NCBI GenBank assembly: GCA_021323555.1
Contig: JAJONP010000102.1
Location: forward strand, 1-7,881
Length of the DNA: 7,881 bases
Origin: Gammaproteobacteria bacterium
Lineage (GTDB): Bacteria > Pseudomonadota > Gammaproteobacteria > DSM-16500
Direction of reading: 5' to 3'
The notes under the pieces: model-generated
Databases searched by the model: none
What the model saw: only the letters and a program-made list of their open reading frames with translations
What the model was told of the DNA's origin: nothing
Position numbers and translations under genes: made by a program
In this document: piece by piece, positions 5,842-7,881 of the stretch
Layout of the letters: every line of letters starts with the position of its first letter
Position numbering within the stretch: position 1 is the first letter of the stretch

Positions 5842-6669
5842 ATGCTAAGAGAAATAGGAATGGGAATAGTAGATGCCTCGGCAGCCCTGCTGAATGAGGG
5901 AGTTAGCACATGTTCAGCAACAGCAGGATTTCTATTGACGGCTTTTGGCATCGTTGGGACAGGTGGTGCTTTAGTGCCTTTACTTGCATTATCATCAATA
6001 TTGCTCATTCCAATGAAAATATTTCATATTAAAAGATTGGAGAGTAGAAGCACACGCCTACAAAATACGACAACGAAAAAAATGTATACTGCATTGAGAA
6101 ATAAAGAAGCGGGTACAGCTTTAGCTTTAGGTGTAACCACCCTGGGGGCAGGTGTTTTAAGTATCCACTCTGCTGCTTCTGCTGCTACAACGATGGGCGT
6201 GTTACATCCTGCGCTTAGTTTGATGGCATTAGGTTTTGCGATGAATGCGCTTGTTGAATTCTATGATAATGTTTGTCAATGGCGAGAAAGAGTGAATGCT
6301 CAGTATTATGCGGAAGATGAGAAAGCACCAGGCAAGTTAAAAGAAAAGCAGACTGCAGCAGCCAGAAATTTAGCCTTTTCCTCTTTTATTAAACTGTTAG
6401 GTTGGTCTTGTGTAGTGACAGGTGGTTTCGCGCTTGCTGCACCATTTGCTCCTTGGTTGGTTCCAGTCGGGTTGGCGCTTGTTGCAGGTAGCCATTTCTA
6501 TAGTAATTTTTTTGCTGCCCCTCGAGTAATAAAACAACATGATAATAACGACAATTTCCAGGCGAGTGGTTGCTGGGATGTTTTTGCATCTTCTTTAGAA
6601 CTTAATAGTTGTAGGGGAGGAAAATGCTTAGAAGATAAGCCTAATAATACATGGTTACAACTTTTTTAG
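5842..6669 (+). CDS. Unrecognised multi-pass membrane protein, first of a tandem paralogous pair
   Basis: I do not recognise a family for this 275-residue protein. Six hydrophobic stretches are visible, at about residues 25-42, 43-62, 88-110, 115-137, 177-202 and 203-224, arranged as three hairpins. The loop between the second and third pairs starts with NALVEFYDNVCQWRERVN (135-152). A polar linker (from about 231) varies strongly between the two copies, and the tail ends CRGGKCLEDKPNNTWLQLF. The ATG has a modest GAGAG about six bases upstream. Its paralogue at 6895 has 21 of 22 identical residues around EFYDNVCQWRERVN and 30 of 36 in the fifth segment. It has its own candidate promoter and terminator, so the pair are separate transcription units. 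Glycine- and alanine-rich segments and lack of catalytic motifs suggest a structural or membrane-remodelling role, or a secreted effector, but function is unknown. Confidence 0.85.
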   Translation: MLREIGMGIVDASAALLNEGVSTCSATAGFLLTAFGIVGTGGALVPLLALSSILLIPMKIFHIKRLESRSTRLQNTTTKKMYTALRNKEAGTALALGVTTLGAGVLSIHSAASAATTMGVLHPALSLMALGFAMNALVEFYDNVCQWRERVNAQYYAEDEKAPGKLKEKQTAAARNLAFSSFIKLLGWSCVVTGGFALAAPFAPWLVPVGLALVAGSHFYSNFFAAPRVIKQHDNNDNFQASGCWDVFASSLELNSCRGGKCLEDKPNNTWLQLF

Positions 6670-6730
6670 AAGATAATCGATCATTAACTGCTCGACATTT
6701 ATAACTATCAGCCTTTCTATTGGGTGGATT

Positions 6731-6755
6731 ACTATTGATAAACAATAGTGTTTTT
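6731..6755 (+). terminator. Likely rho-independent terminator after the first paralogue
   Basis: ACTATTG (6731-6737) pairs perfectly with CAATAGT (6743-6749) over the loop ATAAA, followed by GTTTTT (6750-6755). It lies 61 bp past the stop at 6669. The stem has only two G-C pairs, so it may be weak. The rest of the 225-bp gap before the second paralogue shows only its promoter. Confidence 0.5.
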
Positions 6756-6823
6756 CTTCATCTTCCTTAAAACTTAAATCTTTAACGCATTGTTACATGT
6801 GAAATCAGACAACGCGAAGGGGG

Positions 6824-6852
6824 TTGCTTTTATTAGAACGTGCGGTTAAAAT
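6824..6852 (+). promoter_or_regulatory. Candidate sigma-70 promoter of the second membrane-protein paralogue
   Basis: TTGCTT (6824-6829) and TAAAAT (6847-6852) are separated by 17 bp, matching the consensus at three and five of six bases. Transcription would begin about 36 bases before ATG 6895. The -10 to ATG spacing equals that of the first paralogue. Confidence 0.45.
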
Positions 6853-6894
6853 GCGTTTTTTTTATTCAATTTTTTTTGCAAGAGGATGTGGAAA

Positions 6895-7734
6895 ATGGCA
6901 GTGACAATTTACGAACGTATACCTATATTTTTCTGCACTGAAGTAGGTAGCACAGTAGCAGCATCAGCAGGATTTTTACTGGTAGCTTTCAGTGTCGTAG
7001 GGACAAGCGGCGCTCTATTGCCTTTACTTTTTGTATCATCATCCCTGCTTACTTTTATGAAGTTGATTCAAATTAAGAGCCTGGCCAATAGAAAAATAAA
7101 GAGTTCAACGGAGTCAGATAAAGAAATATATACCGCATTGCAAAAAAAAGAAGTGGGTACAGTTCTGGCTTTAGGTACAACCACCATTGGAGCAGGTATT
7201 TTAACCACACAGTCTGGCGCTTCTGCCATCGCATCAGTTGGTATTTTATGTCCTGCACTCAGTTTGGCGGCATTAGGGTTTGCGATTAATGCGCTTGTTG
7301 AATTCTATGATAATGTTTGCCAATGGCGAGAAAGAGTAAATAAAGAGGGTTACTACACACAAGAAGAGATTCGGTCGGGATTAAAAGGCGAGCAGATTGC
7401 AGCAGCCAGAAATTTAGCCATTTCCTCTTTTGTTAAACTGCTAGGGTGGTCTTGCGTAATAACAGGTGGTTATATGCTTGCTGCGCCCTTTGCCCCGTGG
7501 TTAATTGCAAGTGGGTTGGCCTTAGTTACAGGTAGTCATCTTTATAACAGCTTTTTTTCTGTTCCAAGAGTATCAGTATATGAGATATGTGATACGGATG
7601 ATGGTACTGAAAAGGTTAAGCTGCCTGATTCTTTTAACATACGTGTAATAGGAAATAACTGTAGAGGGAAAAAAGAATGCGTTTGGGATGGGCAGGACAT
7701 TATTCCTAATAACGTAAGGTTACAGCTTTTATAG
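6895..7734 (+). CDS. Unrecognised multi-pass membrane protein, second of the tandem paralogous pair
   Basis: From ATG 6895 the protein has 279 residues. AGAGGA at 6881-6886 is eight bases upstream, whereas ATG 6886, three codons earlier, overlaps that site and has no usable spacing. Alignment with the first paralogue's leader also favours 6895. It has the same six hydrophobic segments (about 22-40, 41-58, 88-107, 112-134, 174-199 and 200-221), the same central NALVEFYDNVCQWRERVN (132-149) and the LLGWSC and AAPFAPWL motifs. The polar linker after about residue 228 is unrelated in sequence to the other copy, but the tail again carries CRG, a cysteine, and PNNVRLQLL. Six residues differ among 36 in the fifth segment. 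Function is unknown. The pair arose by tandem duplication. Its stop is followed after 60 bp by a strong palindrome that could end transcription. Confidence 0.85.
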   Translation: MAVTIYERIPIFFCTEVGSTVAASAGFLLVAFSVVGTSGALLPLLFVSSSLLTFMKLIQIKSLANRKIKSSTESDKEIYTALQKKEVGTVLALGTTTIGAGILTTQSGASAIASVGILCPALSLAALGFAINALVEFYDNVCQWRERVNKEGYYTQEEIRSGLKGEQIAAARNLAISSFVKLLGWSCVITGGYMLAAPFAPWLIASGLALVTGSHLYNSFFSVPRVSVYEICDTDDGTEKVKLPDSFNIRVIGNNCRGKKECVWDGQDIIPNNVRLQLL

Positions 7735-7794
7735 AATGAATAGTTACAGGTTACATATGCGTGTTAAAATCCTCGCACGACCGTAACAGGTCAC

Positions 7795-7843
7795 CCCTAT
7801 TAAAAATTTTTCTTGAAAAATTTTTAATAGGGTATATATTTTT
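7795..7843 (+). terminator. 38-bp perfect palindrome with T tract, probable terminator of the second paralogue
   Basis: CCCTATTAAAAATTTTTC (7795-7812) and its exact complement (7815-7832) are separated by only TT. TATATATTTTT follows (7833-7843). Position after the gene and the following T tract fit a rho-independent terminator, though the stem is AT-rich. Because the right arm can also pair with CCCTAT downstream, it could instead be part of a switch for the next gene. Confidence 0.55.
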
Positions 7844-7844
7844 C

Positions 7845-7862
7845 CCTATCCAACAGGATAGG
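7845..7862 (+). promoter_or_regulatory. Stem-loop just upstream of a possible gene start at the window edge
   Basis: CCTATCC (7845-7851) pairs perfectly with GGATAGG (7856-7862) over the loop AACA. No T tract follows. An ATG at 7873 (ATG GAT CAA) begins ten bases later and runs off the window, so the hairpin may lie in the leader of the next gene and could mask its ribosome-binding AGG. The downstream gene cannot be confirmed here. Confidence 0.4.
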
Positions 7863-7881
7863 CAGAAATAGTATGGATCAA

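Noticed and set aside
7774..7780. TCGCACGA near 7773-7780 as a remnant of the palindromic element, which also contains TCGCACGA
   Set aside because: Only eight bases match and the flanks differ. Chance is a sufficient explanation.

Overview
The window is AT-rich DNA with purine-rich Shine-Dalgarno sites and a bacterial glyU-type tRNA. A proteobacterial exonuclease I, an AsmA-family protein and several family-less multi-pass membrane proteins sit close together. This fits a gammaproteobacterium, perhaps one of the host-associated, AT-rich Legionellales-like lineages. That placement is inference from gene content and composition and has not been tested by a search.

Layout. (1) Positions 1-1242 hold an Rpn-family (transposase_31/YhgA-like) nuclease gene broken by a perfect 8-bp tandem duplication, (AAGAAAGG)x2, at 869-884. 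Removing one copy joins the nuclease frame (89-895) to the C-terminal frame (886-1242) as one 381-residue protein. The break lies in an array of five 45-bp repeats that also carries Shine-Dalgarno/ATG pairs, so the C-terminal part may still be made alone, like the intragenic antitoxin of E. coli Rpn systems. (2) The gene for exonuclease I (sbcB, minus strand, 1315-2706) converges on it. (3) A divergent promoter region (2707-2884) separates sbcB from an unrecognised 203-residue protein with a predicted membrane hairpin (2885-3496). (4) The 242-bp gap at 3497-3738 holds a likely terminator and a roughly 118-bp nearly palindromic element with perfect 23-bp inner arms. (5) tRNA-Gly(CCC) (3739-3809) lies only 23 bp ahead of an asmA-family gene (3833-5707), and the two are probably co-transcribed. 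(6) Two tandem paralogous multi-pass membrane proteins (5842-6669 and 6895-7734) have no family I recognise. They share promoter geometry, an almost unchanged central block and a short C-terminal motif. (7) The last 147 bp hold a 38-bp palindrome followed by a second hairpin. Their segments could form mutually exclusive structures just ahead of a possible gene start at 7873.

The genes do not form one pathway. sbcB, tRNA-Gly and asmA look like core genes. The Rpn locus, the palindromic element and the duplicated membrane-protein pair look like accessory or lineage-specific additions between them. The two points most worth following up are the frameshifted, repeat-bearing Rpn locus with its possible separately translated C-terminal protein, and the tandem membrane-protein pair.
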